A stretch of 64,000 nucleotides of DNA from Sulfitobacter sp. 20_GPM-1509m. GTDB taxonomy: Bacteria; Pseudomonadota; Alphaproteobacteria; Rhodobacterales; Rhodobacteraceae. Every line of letters starts with the position of its first letter. The stretch's first letter is position 1. The position numbers were made by a program, and so were the translations under genes. Where the stretch lies: assembly GCF_000620505.1 (NCBI RefSeq), contig NZ_KK211144.1:129400-193399 (forward strand). The letters run 5' to 3'. The notes beneath the pieces were generated by a model. It was not told the origin of the DNA, made no database searches, and saw only the letters and a program-made list of their open reading frames with translations. Shown here one piece after another: positions 19,407-27,579 of this stretch.

Positions 19407-20872
19407 CACCGCTGCGCGACGCAGCACTGGCTGATTTGCCGGACGCTGTGTCCGTGCCGACCTATGACCGCAGCGCCCTGACACCGGGGATCGTGCACAT
19501 CGGTCTGGGTAATTTCCACCGCGCTCACCAGGCGTGGTACCTGCACCGTCTGATGCAGATGGGTCTGGCCCACGACTGGGCCATCATCGGTGCCAGTGTC
19601 AGGCAAGCCGACGCGCCCCAGCGCGCGCGCCTGCTGGCGCAGGACTGTCTGACAACGCTGATCGAACTGGACCCTTCGGGCGCAAGCGCCGAGGTCGTAG
19701 GGTCGATGATCGGCTATCTACCCATCGAGGATGACAACGCCGCCCTGATCGCCCAGATGGCAGATCCTGCGATCCGTATTGTCGCTCTGACCGTGACCGA
19801 GGGCGGCTATTACGTCGATCCGGTCACCGGCGGCTTTGACGCGGCCCACCCCGACATGCAGCATGATGCAACCCACCCTGGCAGCCCCCGCACCGCCTTT
19901 GGCGCGATGATTGCGGCACTGGCGCAGCGGCGGGAGGCAGGTATGGGCCCCTTCACCGGGCAAAGCTGTGACAACCTGCAAGGCAACGGCGCCGTCCTGC
20001 GGCAAACGGTCGTGTCGCTGGCGCGGCTGAGTGATCCGGCGCTGGCCGACTGGATCGACGCGAACGCAAGCTTTCCCAATGCGATGGTCGATTGCATCGT
20101 GCCCGCCACCGGCCTTGCGGAACTTGCTTTGGCCCGCGCACAAGGCATCGACGACGCCGCCCCCGTGACCCACGAGAACTTTCGCCAGTGGGTGATCGAG
20201 GATGACTTCTGTGCCGGACGCCCCGACTGGGACCGCGCAGGCGCGACCTTTACCGACGATGTGCACGGCTACGAGTCGATGAAGATCCGCATGTTGAACG
20301 CAGGACACCAGCTTTTGGCAAATGCGGGCGAAATCCTGTCGGTCCCGACGATTTCCGGCTGTATGGCGCATCCCGCTATCGCCGGTTTCTTTGCCCGCGT
20401 GGAACAGGACGAGATCGCGCCCCATGTCCAGCCGGTGCCCGGCATGACGCCCGAGGGGTACGCCGCCCTGATTTCCGAACGCTTCGCCAACACCGCCATC
20501 GTCGATACCACACGCCGTGTCGCCTTTGACGGATCGTCGCGGCACACCGGTTTCGTCCTGCCGATCCTGCGCGACGGTTTGACGGCGGGTACTCCCGTCG
20601 AGGGGCTGGCACTGGCCGAGGCCCTGTGGGCACGGATGTGCGAAGGCACCCGCGAGGATGGCAGCACGATTGCGCCCAACGACCCGCATTGGGACAGCCT
20701 GCAAACTGCCGCCAGGGCGGCCAGAGCCGATCCGGCGGCGTGGCTGGCGCAAACGCAATACTACGGCGATCTGGCCGGTGTGCTCGCCTTTGCCCAACCC
20801 TTTGGCCGCTGGCTGGCGATGATCTGGCGCGACGGGGCAGAGGCGGCGCTGACCGCCTATGCCAAGGGTTAG
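19394..20872 (+). CDS. mtlK: Mannitol 2-dehydrogenase (polyol-specific long-chain dehydrogenase)
   Basis: 492-aa long-chain dehydrogenase. GIVHIGLGNFHRAHQAWYLH near residue 33 is the N-terminal NAD-binding signature of mannitol dehydrogenases; VTEGGYY and the KIRMLNAGHQLLA stretch (with catalytic Lys, Asn and His) are present at the expected positions. It would convert D-mannitol or D-arabinitol to the ketose, so with smoS the operon handles two hexitols. Its stop overlaps by 4 bases the end of the convergent hypothetical gene. Confidence 0.94.
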   Translation: MDELTPLRDAALADLPDAVSVPTYDRSALTPGIVHIGLGNFHRAHQAWYLHRLMQMGLAHDWAIIGASVRQADAPQRARLLAQDCLTTLIELDPSGASAEVVGSMIGYLPIEDDNAALIAQMADPAIRIVALTVTEGGYYVDPVTGGFDAAHPDMQHDATHPGSPRTAFGAMIAALAQRREAGMGPFTGQSCDNLQGNGAVLRQTVVSLARLSDPALADWIDANASFPNAMVDCIVPATGLAELALARAQGIDDAAPVTHENFRQWVIEDDFCAGRPDWDRAGATFTDDVHGYESMKIRMLNAGHQLLANAGEILSVPTISGCMAHPAIAGFFARVEQDEIAPHVQPVPGMTPEGYAALISERFANTAIVDTTRRVAFDGSSRHTGFVLPILRDGLTAGTPVEGLALAEALWARMCEGTREDGSTIAPNDPHWDSLQTAARAARADPAAWLAQTQYYGDLAGVLAFAQPFGRWLAMIWRDGAEAALTAYAKG

Positions 20873-21348
20873 TGCAGCGTTGCGGCCTGCGGTCTGGACA
20901 GGTCCAGGTCGCGGGGCGCTGCCGGTCGCATCTGTTGCAAACCCAACCCGAAGTTGGTGGCCAGCGAGGTGATCTGCGGCGCCACGTCGGCGCGCACAAG
21001 CAATGTCGCGATCAGCATCGCGTCCTCTTGCGCCCCCGTCGCGGCAAGCGCCACGAAATTGGCAAAGCACGCCTCGTCCGCCCCCAGACATTTGCATTCA
21101 ACCGCATGACGCATCAGCGGGCGGCGTCCGTGGCGGGCGCATAGGGCGCAAAGCTGCTCGAACGCCTGCAAGGTCCGCCTGCCCCGGTCGCGGCCCAGCG
21201 TGCGACTCAGATCGCTCCACAGCATCGCCTGCCCGTCCGGCCCGTCGCTCCATAGACGCAGATAGATGACCGATGCCGCCTCGATCCCGTCAAGCTCGGT
21301 CAGCAGCCCCACCGCAGCCCCGCCGCGCGTGTTCGCAGGCCCGCTCAT
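20869..21348 (-). CDS. Hypothetical Cys-containing protein downstream of hemP
   Basis: 159-aa protein without signal peptide or membrane helix. A cluster of cysteines and histidines (CALCARHGRRPLMRHAVECKC, then ADEACF) could bind metal or heme. The start overlaps the hemP stop by 4 bases, so the pair is almost certainly co-expressed and linked to iron/heme nutrition. I recognise it only as a hemP-associated hypothetical of rhodobacterial genomes. Confidence 0.72.
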   Translation of the reverse strand: MSGPANTRGGAAVGLLTELDGIEAASVIYLRLWSDGPDGQAMLWSDLSRTLGRDRGRRTLQAFEQLCALCARHGRRPLMRHAVECKCLGADEACFANFVALAATGAQEDAMLIATLLVRADVAPQITSLATNFGLGLQQMRPAAPRDLDLSRPQAATLH

Positions 21349-21551
21349 TTCGTCAGGATCAACTTGCCCGCGCGGGTGATGCGCAGGGTATAGACCTGAC
21401 CGTCCAGCACGATGCGCGCCTGATCGCCGCCTTCGGTCAGGCTGCGCGCGTCATGCGCAGGTGCCTTGTCGGAGGGGGTGGGTTTGGCGCTCAGGGTTAG
21501 TGTCTGTTTTTCGGAAGAATGGTGCGGTGTTTGAATCTTGTCCATACGCAT
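21345..21551 (-). CDS. hemP: Hemin uptake protein HemP/HmuP
   Basis: 68-aa small protein whose C-terminus VYTLRITRAGKLILTK is the conserved HemP/HmuP core. In Bradyrhizobium, HmuP is needed with Irr for activation of heme-uptake genes, so this may be a co-regulator rather than a transport component. The first ATG at 21551 has AGGGA upstream; a second in-frame ATG at 21545 is possible. The region just upstream has an ATTTAATCGGA element shared with the receptor promoter. Confidence 0.88.
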   Translation of the reverse strand: MRMDKIQTPHHSSEKQTLTLSAKPTPSDKAPAHDARSLTEGGDQARIVLDGQVYTLRITRAGKLILTK

Positions 21552-21635
21552 GGCTCTGTCCCTTTGTCTTTCAACCGTCGGGCTGGCCCGATGCGTGACT
21601 CGGGGTGGCTGGACCTCTCCCTCAATACCTGAGTG

Positions 21636-21646
21636 ATTTAATCGGA
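21636..21646. promoter_or_regulatory. Candidate iron-responsive element upstream of hemP
   Basis: ATTTAATCGGA lies 85 bases before the hemP start. The same 11-mer with one change (ATTTAATCAGA) occurs at 27456-27466 upstream of the heme receptor gene, and TGTCAA follows both. Candidate regulators are Irr, RirA or HmuP; this is inference. Confidence 0.35.
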
Positions 21647-21747
21647 ATTGTCAAATGGGGAAATAGCACAACCCCAGAGTTTGTTGTTGCTTGCGCAAAA
21701 CCGCGCCACTTCGGGCAACGCCCGACCGCAGTCGGACGTTGAAAAGG

Positions 21748-22518
21748 TCATTCCCGGAACATCGCCACCGGACGGCACCAGCCCGCGCTCGCATCCTTGA
21801 TCTTCACCGGAAAGCAGGCGACATCAAAGCCAGTCGCAGGCAGCGCCGCGAGGTTCGCCAGCTTTTCGATATGGCAGTACCCCCGCACCATCCCCGCGCG
21901 GTGTCCTTCCCAGATCAGCCCGGCGTCGCCTGTTTCGGCCACCCGTGCTGCGGTGTGGACAAAGGGGGCGTCCCAGCTCCACGCATCTGTCCCGCAGACC
22001 CGCACCCCGCGCTCGGTCAGATAGACGGTCGCGTCGTGGCCCATGCCACATCCTGTGCCCACATACTGCGGCTGCCCGTAAACCTCCCCCGCCGCCGTGT
22101 TGACCAGAACGATGTCCCCCGGCGCCAACTCATGCCCGATGGCGTCAAAGGCCGCGGCCATCTCGTCGCCCGTCACAACATGGCCGTCCGCGAAATGGCG
22201 AAAGTCCAGCTTCACCCCACGCCCGTAGCACCACTCAAGCGGCACCTCGTCGATGGTGATCGCGCGTTTGCCGCCGTCCATCGTCGAGTGATAATGATAG
22301 GGCGCGTCCAGATGGGTGCCGTTGTGTGTCGACAGGGTGACCTGCTCGACCGCCCAGCCTTCGCCGCCGGGCAACTGGTCGCGCGTCACGCCGCGAAAGA
22401 ACTGCAACATCTGATCCGCCGTCTGGTCGTGACCCATGTAGTCGATTCTGGGGCCCAGACCCGGCGGATCGGCGTATTGCGTGTTTTCCAGCGGGTTCGA
22501 CAGATCGACGATTTTCAT
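21748..22518 (-). CDS. Cyclase-family (kynurenine formamidase-like) hydrolase
   Basis: 256-aa metal-dependent hydrolase of the cyclase/KynB superfamily. HNGTHLDAPYHYH (about residues 65-77) is the HxGTHxDxPxH metal motif, and the C-terminal half has GLIWEGHRAG and CHIEKLANL, also typical. It could act as N-formylkynurenine formamidase, the step missing beside kynA and kynU in this window, but the family also includes isatin hydrolases. The ATG at 22518 follows AGGAGACC. It sits between tonB and hemP on the same strand. Confidence 0.82.
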   Translation of the reverse strand: MKIVDLSNPLENTQYADPPGLGPRIDYMGHDQTADQMLQFFRGVTRDQLPGGEGWAVEQVTLSTHNGTHLDAPYHYHSTMDGGKRAITIDEVPLEWCYGRGVKLDFRHFADGHVVTGDEMAAAFDAIGHELAPGDIVLVNTAAGEVYGQPQYVGTGCGMGHDATVYLTERGVRVCGTDAWSWDAPFVHTAARVAETGDAGLIWEGHRAGMVRGYCHIEKLANLAALPATGFDVACFPVKIKDASAGWCRPVAMFRE

Positions 22519-22589
22519 GGGCGGTCTCCTCTTGGCGTTGCTCCCGACGGCACTGTGCGTCGAACAGGCCGTGGGAGCAATCGCGCGGG

Positions 22590-23495
22590 TCAGCGCCCTT
22601 TGATACGGATCGAAAAGCTGCGTTGCGCGCCCTTGGGAGGCGGCGGAAAGGGACTGGCGCGGCGCACCAGTTCAAGGGCGGCCTGATCCAGTTGCGCCGA
22701 GCCGGAACTGGCAGCGACCCGCGCGCCTGACAGGCCACCGTTTCCTGCGATGGTAAAGGCGATGGTCGCCGACCCGCGACTGCTGGTGCGCGGTCGCGGC
22801 AGGCGGGCGATACGTGCCATCACCTGACCTGGATAGTTGCTGGCCGCGGCATTCGCAGCACTGGCCGCTGCAGCGGCCTGACGGTCGGCTGCGGCCCTGG
22901 CCTTGGCGCCGGCCTGCCCGTCAGTGGCCCCCGCGGCGGCATTGGCCTTGGCATTCCCTTTGGGCTTCGGTTTCGATTTTGGCGCAGGTTTCGGCTGTGG
23001 TTTGGGTGCCTGCGCCTCGATGGACCTGGGACGCAATGCGGGGCGGCGCGACACCTGCGTGGCGGGCTCTTCCGGCAAGACGCGCTGAACCTCGGGTGTC
23101 AGTGCTGCGGTGACCTCGGACGGTCGCTCCTGAGCTTGCAAGGGTGTGGTTGGCACCGGGACGACCGGTACGGCAACAGCGGGTTGCGTTTCGGCAGGCA
23201 CGGCCTCGACCGGTTCGGCGCGCGCCATCTCGACCGGCTCGGGCGGCGTTTCCTGTGCCGTGTCGGGTTGCTGCGCCGGTGGCTCGGCCACCTCTTGCAC
23301 CGTCTCAACGGCATCTGGCGTCATCACACCGGCGGCCATATCGGCAAAGCTGTTGCCCAACTCGGCAACAGTGGCCGGTGCCCCGCCCTCGACCTGTGGC
23401 GCCTCGTCTTTGCTGGCAAGACCCAGCATCGCGGCATGGGCAGCGACGGAACATCCCAGAAACAGGGCGGCGATTTTCCAGGAACGACGGATCAT
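22590..23495 (-). CDS. tonB: TonB-family energy transducer
   Basis: 301-aa protein anchored by an N-terminal membrane segment (WKIAALFLGCSVAAHAAML), with a long Pro/Glu/Ala/Lys-rich periplasmic linker (residues about 70-200) and a C-terminal TonB domain: YPGQVMARIARLPRP, TIAFTIAGNGGLSGARV, LDQAALELVRRASPFPPPP. It transduces proton-motive force from ExbB/ExbD to the receptor encoded at the head of the same operon. Its start overlaps the upstream exbD as ATGA. Confidence 0.92.
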   Translation of the reverse strand: MIRRSWKIAALFLGCSVAAHAAMLGLASKDEAPQVEGGAPATVAELGNSFADMAAGVMTPDAVETVQEVAEPPAQQPDTAQETPPEPVEMARAEPVEAVPAETQPAVAVPVVPVPTTPLQAQERPSEVTAALTPEVQRVLPEEPATQVSRRPALRPRSIEAQAPKPQPKPAPKSKPKPKGNAKANAAAGATDGQAGAKARAAADRQAAAAASAANAAASNYPGQVMARIARLPRPRTSSRGSATIAFTIAGNGGLSGARVAASSGSAQLDQAALELVRRASPFPPPPKGAQRSFSIRIKGR

Positions 23496-23872
23496 TGCAG
23501 GGCCTTTTCCGTGACAATCACAACGCGCTCCGCACCCGCCGCACGCAAGGCCCGGGCAGTTTCGATCACCGTATGGGCGGGGGCCGCGCGGTCGGGGATC
23601 ATACGCGCGGTCTGAATGGCAGCAGGCACGGCGGCGAGAAAGGCCGCGACATCCACCGGCTGACCGCGATGGGTCAGCGTACCGTCCGCCCCGATCACCA
23701 ACGCATCGGCTGGCGCTTCGCCCTTGAGGTCTGCGGTTTCGACCAGCTTCAACTCGGGGTCCACCGGGGCGGCCAGGGTGCCTGCCACCATGAAGAAGAC
23801 CAGCATCAGAAAAACGATGTTGATCAGCGCAATCGTCGGCTCGCGTTCGGATTTCTGTCGATGTGCTCTCAT
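23492..23872 (-). CDS. exbD: ExbD/TolR-family protein (second copy)
   Basis: 126-aa biopolymer-transport protein with one N-terminal membrane helix (PTIALINIVFLMLVFFMVAGTL) and a periplasmic domain. In this copy the helix carries Asn (ALINIVF) where ExbD usually has the essential Asp, which the first copy keeps (SLIDVIF). This suggests division of labour in a hetero-oligomer. Overlaps tonB and the first exbD by ATGA junctions. Confidence 0.88.
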   Translation of the reverse strand: MRAHRQKSEREPTIALINIVFLMLVFFMVAGTLAAPVDPELKLVETADLKGEAPADALVIGADGTLTHRGQPVDVAAFLAAVPAAIQTARMIPDRAAPAHTVIETARALRAAGAERVVIVTEKALQ

Positions 23873-24255
23873 GATGCCCCCATGACGCTCACTGCCAGAT
23901 CGGGAATACCGCGCACCGCGACCAGAATGTCGGTCATCGCCTGTGCATCGACCTCGGCGTTCAGGTTCACCAACAGAACCAGCGGCTTGCCAGCCTGCAA
24001 ATCGCGCAGGCGCTGGGGCAGATCACCCACGCCCAGCGCCGTGCCGTTCAGGGTCAGCCCGTCCGGCGTGGCACGCAGGAACGCCAGCGTCTGATCGCCC
24101 GAGGCCTGCCCGCCACCGGAGGCGGCCTGCACCTCGACCTCGGCGAATTTCGAAAAGGTCGAGGAGAGCATGAAGAACAGCAGCAACAGGAAAATCACGT
24201 CGATCAGGGACGTCATCGACAGCTTGCGCCGAGGTCTGATGGCCCTAAGCGGCAT
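23869..24255 (-). CDS. exbD: ExbD/TolR-family protein (first copy)
   Basis: 128-aa protein with RKLSMTSLIDVIFLLLLFFML, the ExbD transmembrane helix with its proton-relay Asp, and a periplasmic domain ending in a beta-rich region with VNLNAEVDAQAMTDILVAVRG. It overlaps exbB by 11 bases. Works with ExbB to energise TonB. Confidence 0.92.
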   Translation of the reverse strand: MPLRAIRPRRKLSMTSLIDVIFLLLLFFMLSSTFSKFAEVEVQAASGGGQASGDQTLAFLRATPDGLTLNGTALGVGDLPQRLRDLQAGKPLVLLVNLNAEVDAQAMTDILVAVRGIPDLAVSVMGAS

Positions 24256-24886
24256 CTCGTACCTGTTGCGTTGCGCCCTTGGACGGGGCCAGAATGGTCG
24301 TCAGCGCCTGTTCGGCAAAGACACGTTCCGAGGTCATCCGCGCCTCGAACCACGACAGGACAATCGACGTGGGCATGGCCACGGCCAGACCGACAGCCGT
24401 GGTCAGCAGTGCCACCCAGATGCCCCCCGCCAACAGCGACGGGTCCACCGACGACCCTGCGTTCTGCAAGGCCTGAAAGGCCTCGATCATGCCCAATACG
24501 GTGCCGAACAGACCCATCAGCGGGGCCAGCTGAGCGACACTGTCCAACAGCCGAAAGCCGCGTTCCAGCGCCAGAAACCGCGCCTCGGCCTCGGCAAACA
24601 GCCGGGCGGCGCGGTCGGGTGCTGCGGGGGCGGCCATGGCGCTTGCGACCACGGGGGCCAGATAGCTGCGCGAGCTTTCCAGATCGCGTGCAGCCGCCTC
24701 GCGGGCGCCCGCGTCCCAATGCATCAGCGCGCGTCGGATCGCGGTGTGCTGTCCCACCCGCGCGGTGCGGAATTGCCAGAGTTTGTACAGAACGACGGCC
24801 AGCGTCAAAATCGAGACACCCACCAGAACGGCGACCACGGGGCCGCCCAGATCGTAAAGGCCCTGAAGCTGTGACAGGTCAAACAT
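24245..24886 (-). CDS. exbB: ExbB/MotA/TolQ-family proton channel
   Basis: 213-aa inner-membrane protein. A first helix near residues 15-37 (VVAVLVGVSILTLAVVLYKLW) is followed by a cytoplasmic segment and two C-terminal helices: LAPLMGLFGTVLGMIEAFQAL and WVALLTTAVGLAVAMPTSIVLSW, the standard ExbB signature region. Four bases separate it from the preceding secreted hypothetical protein. Confidence 0.93.
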   Translation of the reverse strand: MFDLSQLQGLYDLGGPVVAVLVGVSILTLAVVLYKLWQFRTARVGQHTAIRRALMHWDAGAREAAARDLESSRSYLAPVVASAMAAPAAPDRAARLFAEAEARFLALERGFRLLDSVAQLAPLMGLFGTVLGMIEAFQALQNAGSSVDPSLLAGGIWVALLTTAVGLAVAMPTSIVLSWFEARMTSERVFAEQALTTILAPSKGATQQVRDAA

Positions 24887-24890
24887 GGCT

Positions 24891-25331
24891 CTATCCTTGC
24901 AGTTTGATGTTCAGACGGCTGGAGGTGGCCAGCCCCTTGGCGCAGATATCCGACGCCGCGCCATCAACCGTGCATGTCCCTGCCCCGTTGATCAGCAACG
25001 ACCCGATCCGTCCGCAAGCGGTGTCGGCAATCTGGAACTGGCGCACGCGCGGCACGCCCGCAGGCAGGCTGCCAAAATCAAACAGGGTCAGCATCATCAC
25101 CCCGCCCTCCGCGCCGAACAGAACGGTTTCATACACCGCGCGATCAATCGGTTCCGCGCCGGTGTTGGTGGCGACAAAGGTGATCCGGCAGGCTTCGCCC
25201 ACCAGATCCGCCGCGTTCAATTCCAGTGCGACACCGCCTTCGGGCGATGTCGTCTCCTGGGCCAGTGCCGCCGTGCCAAAGAGCGCGGCAGCAAAGGCAA
25301 GGCAGGTGCCTATGTGGCGAAGTGGCTGCAT
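24891..25331 (-). CDS. Secreted hypothetical protein of the heme-uptake operon
   Basis: 146-aa protein with a Sec signal peptide (CLAFAAALFGTAALAQ). The mature part is beta-rich (LVGEACRITFVATNTGAEPID, then MMLTLFDFGSLPAG) with cysteines that could form disulfides: ACRIT, TACGRIG, GTCTVDG, DICAKG. It lies between the receptor and exbB genes on the same strand, 21 bases after the receptor stop, so a periplasmic or surface role in heme capture is likely. I recognise it only by context as a TonB-operon conserved hypothetical. Confidence 0.75.
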   Translation of the reverse strand: MQPLRHIGTCLAFAAALFGTAALAQETTSPEGGVALELNAADLVGEACRITFVATNTGAEPIDRAVYETVLFGAEGGVMMLTLFDFGSLPAGVPRVRQFQIADTACGRIGSLLINGAGTCTVDGAASDICAKGLATSSRLNIKLQG

Positions 25332-25352
25332 GGGGTTTCCTTTTCCTAGCGC

Positions 25353-27344
25353 TTAGAAGGTTGTGGACAGGGTCACCTTGAACGTCCGGCCCGTCGCATT
25401 GCGGGTGGACAGGCGCGGCTGGTAGGTTTTGTCAAAGAGGTTCTCGACACCAAAGCGGATGGTGCTGCCGTTCAGCACACCATTCTGCGGCACATAGGTG
25501 GCCCGCAGGTTGTGCACGCCAAAGCCGGGCGACACGGTGCCACCTTCGTCATAGCGTTTGGCCGCTTCGACTTCCCAGCTCAGGTCCAGCTCGTCGCTGA
25601 ACTTGCGGCCCAGCGTCAGACGCAGGTTGTCCTGCGGGTTCTGTGCCCAGTCGCCTTGCGCGCCTCCGTCAAAGGTGGCGGTGCCTTGTGAAATATGGGC
25701 GTTTGCATCCAGATAAAAACCGTTCTGCATGGCATAGGCGGCCTCAAGCTCGATCCCCTCGCGGTCAAGCCCCTCGACCGTCGTACCCGGACCGCGGCCT
25801 TGATAGGTGGTCAGATCGGTCAGATGATCGTTGTAATAGTTGACCTTGAACGCAAGGCTGTCGCCGGTTCGAAACACGTCAACTGCGTCATAAGCCACGC
25901 CGATTTCATAGCTGCGTCCCTTTTCCGACTGGGTGATCAGACCGGTGTCGATGTCGTCGATGATCGGAAGGTTTTCGGTGTAAGAGGCCGAGCCGAACAC
26001 AGCCCATCCGTTTCCAAATGCATAGCGCGCCGACACGCCGCCCATCAGCGCGTCCTTGTCATATTCCGCGTTGCCGTTCAGCGGGTCTTGTTTGATCGTC
26101 TGGTTTTCATAACGCAGCGCGGGCGTGATCGTCCAACGGTCGCCGATCTGCATTTCATCAACGGCATAGAACGCCAGCGCCTCTTTGGTCCCGCCGGGAG
26201 CCGAGCCTGCGGTGGCATCTGAGCGTTTGCGCTGGATGAACTCGATACCGGTGCGCAGTTCGTGGTCAATGGCGCCGGTTCTGAACAGCGCCTCGTTCTT
26301 CACGCGAAAGGTTGTGGTGCGATAGCGGTTGTCCGCATCCAGCAACGGGTTCGGGCCAACGATCGCCTCGCTTTCCACCAGCTCGTCCGAATACAGCAAT
26401 TCAGCCGTGACATTCAGCCACGCAACATCGCCGGGATTGTAGTTATAGCGCAGCGTGGCGACTTCGTTTTCGATATAGCGGTCGACGTTGCCAAAAGCGG
26501 TTGTGCCGAACTGGTCATAGGGTACGTCAAACTGTTCCTGCTGGGTCTTGGAATAGCTGAATTCGACAAACTGGTCGTTGCCCACGCCGAACGTATAGCG
26601 CGCCTTGAGCAGGCCCGACGGATCGTCGATGTCGCCCGCGTCGGGGTTGATCTGGTTGCCCTCCCCATCTGTGCGCACGCCCAACTGGCGGCGGCTGTAG
26701 TTGAACAGCACTTCGAACTGTTCATCCGGCTGCCAGGCCAAAGTGGTCGAAGATGCCAGCCCGTTGCCGTTGGTGGAAAATTCCAGCGTTTGCCGCCCGG
26801 CAAAGCCCAGCGCGCCCTTGGTCAAATCGCTGGCGTCGATGGTTTCCAGCCGTACGACGCCGCCAAACACGCCCGAGCCGTATTCGAACGACCCGACCGA
26901 GCCGCGCAGCACTTCGACCTCGCGGTACAGGAACGGGTCGGTGTAAAGCTGCGAGCCGATGCGGTACAATTCCTCACTGCCCCGTGTCGCGCCGTCGATC
27001 TGCACCAGAACCTTGCCATCGGTACCATAGGTGCTGTTGGCCCCATAACCGCGAATGTTGATGCCCGAGCCTGCTGCGGTGGTGCCGTTCACCAGCGTCA
27101 CGCCGGGCACGGTGTCGATCAGCTCGGCGATGGTGCCGGCCTGACGGTCCTCGATCTCGGCCTGATCAACGACGGTGACGGGGATGGCGGTGTCGGTCTG
27201 CACCGACCGCTTGCCTTCGCCCAGCACGATTTCACCAAGGTAATCCTCGGTGGTGTCTTGGGCGAATGCGCCCGATGCGGCGCTGAATGTGATCAGCGCA
27301 GCGGTAGAAGCACACAAGCGTGCCCTTGTGGTTCGGAATGTCAT
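25353..27344 (-). CDS. hmuR: TonB-dependent heme/hemoglobin receptor
   Basis: 663-aa outer-membrane receptor from the ATG at 27344, with signal peptide ending SGAFAQ. The plug domain follows (TDTAIPVTVVDQAEIEDRQAGTIAELI in part, then GSGINIRGYG and EVEVLRGSVGSFEYGSGVFGG), then a 22-strand-type barrel ending TGRTFKVTLSTTF with terminal Phe. The plug resembles HmuR/HemR receptors. It heads a minus-strand operon with exbB, two exbD and tonB, and is divergent from hmuSTUV. An iron-box-like element lies upstream. Confidence 0.92.
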   Translation of the reverse strand: MTFRTTRARLCASTAALITFSAASGAFAQDTTEDYLGEIVLGEGKRSVQTDTAIPVTVVDQAEIEDRQAGTIAELIDTVPGVTLVNGTTAAGSGINIRGYGANSTYGTDGKVLVQIDGATRGSEELYRIGSQLYTDPFLYREVEVLRGSVGSFEYGSGVFGGVVRLETIDASDLTKGALGFAGRQTLEFSTNGNGLASSTTLAWQPDEQFEVLFNYSRRQLGVRTDGEGNQINPDAGDIDDPSGLLKARYTFGVGNDQFVEFSYSKTQQEQFDVPYDQFGTTAFGNVDRYIENEVATLRYNYNPGDVAWLNVTAELLYSDELVESEAIVGPNPLLDADNRYRTTTFRVKNEALFRTGAIDHELRTGIEFIQRKRSDATAGSAPGGTKEALAFYAVDEMQIGDRWTITPALRYENQTIKQDPLNGNAEYDKDALMGGVSARYAFGNGWAVFGSASYTENLPIIDDIDTGLITQSEKGRSYEIGVAYDAVDVFRTGDSLAFKVNYYNDHLTDLTTYQGRGPGTTVEGLDREGIELEAAYAMQNGFYLDANAHISQGTATFDGGAQGDWAQNPQDNLRLTLGRKFSDELDLSWEVEAAKRYDEGGTVSPGFGVHNLRATYVPQNGVLNGSTIRFGVENLFDKTYQPRLSTRNATGRTFKVTLSTTF

Positions 27345-27455
27345 GCAGGAGTCCCTTCGCAATGCGTGGCGGTTGCCTTGGGCTTGCGAAAGTGCTGGCT
27401 TGGCGTTTGATCTTGATGTCTCGGCAAGTGGAAAACTTGTCGCTTGCAGTCCCCT

Positions 27456-27466
27456 ATTTAATCAGA
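27456..27466. promoter_or_regulatory. Candidate iron-responsive element between hmuR and hmuS
   Basis: ATTTAATCAGA, followed by CTAAAA, gives an imperfect TTTA..TAAA dyad in the 235-base divergent promoter region; it matches the hemP-upstream element at 10 of 11 bases. It could control both hmuR and hmuSTUV. Confidence 0.35.
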
Positions 27467-27579
27467 CTAAAACTGTCAAGAATTAAAGGCGAAGGTTTTA
27501 CAACCCGCCCAGCCACGTCCCCCGCACCCCGGGCCGCAGCCAGTTCTTCCCATCATACTGAGCAACCCAGAGGGACATC

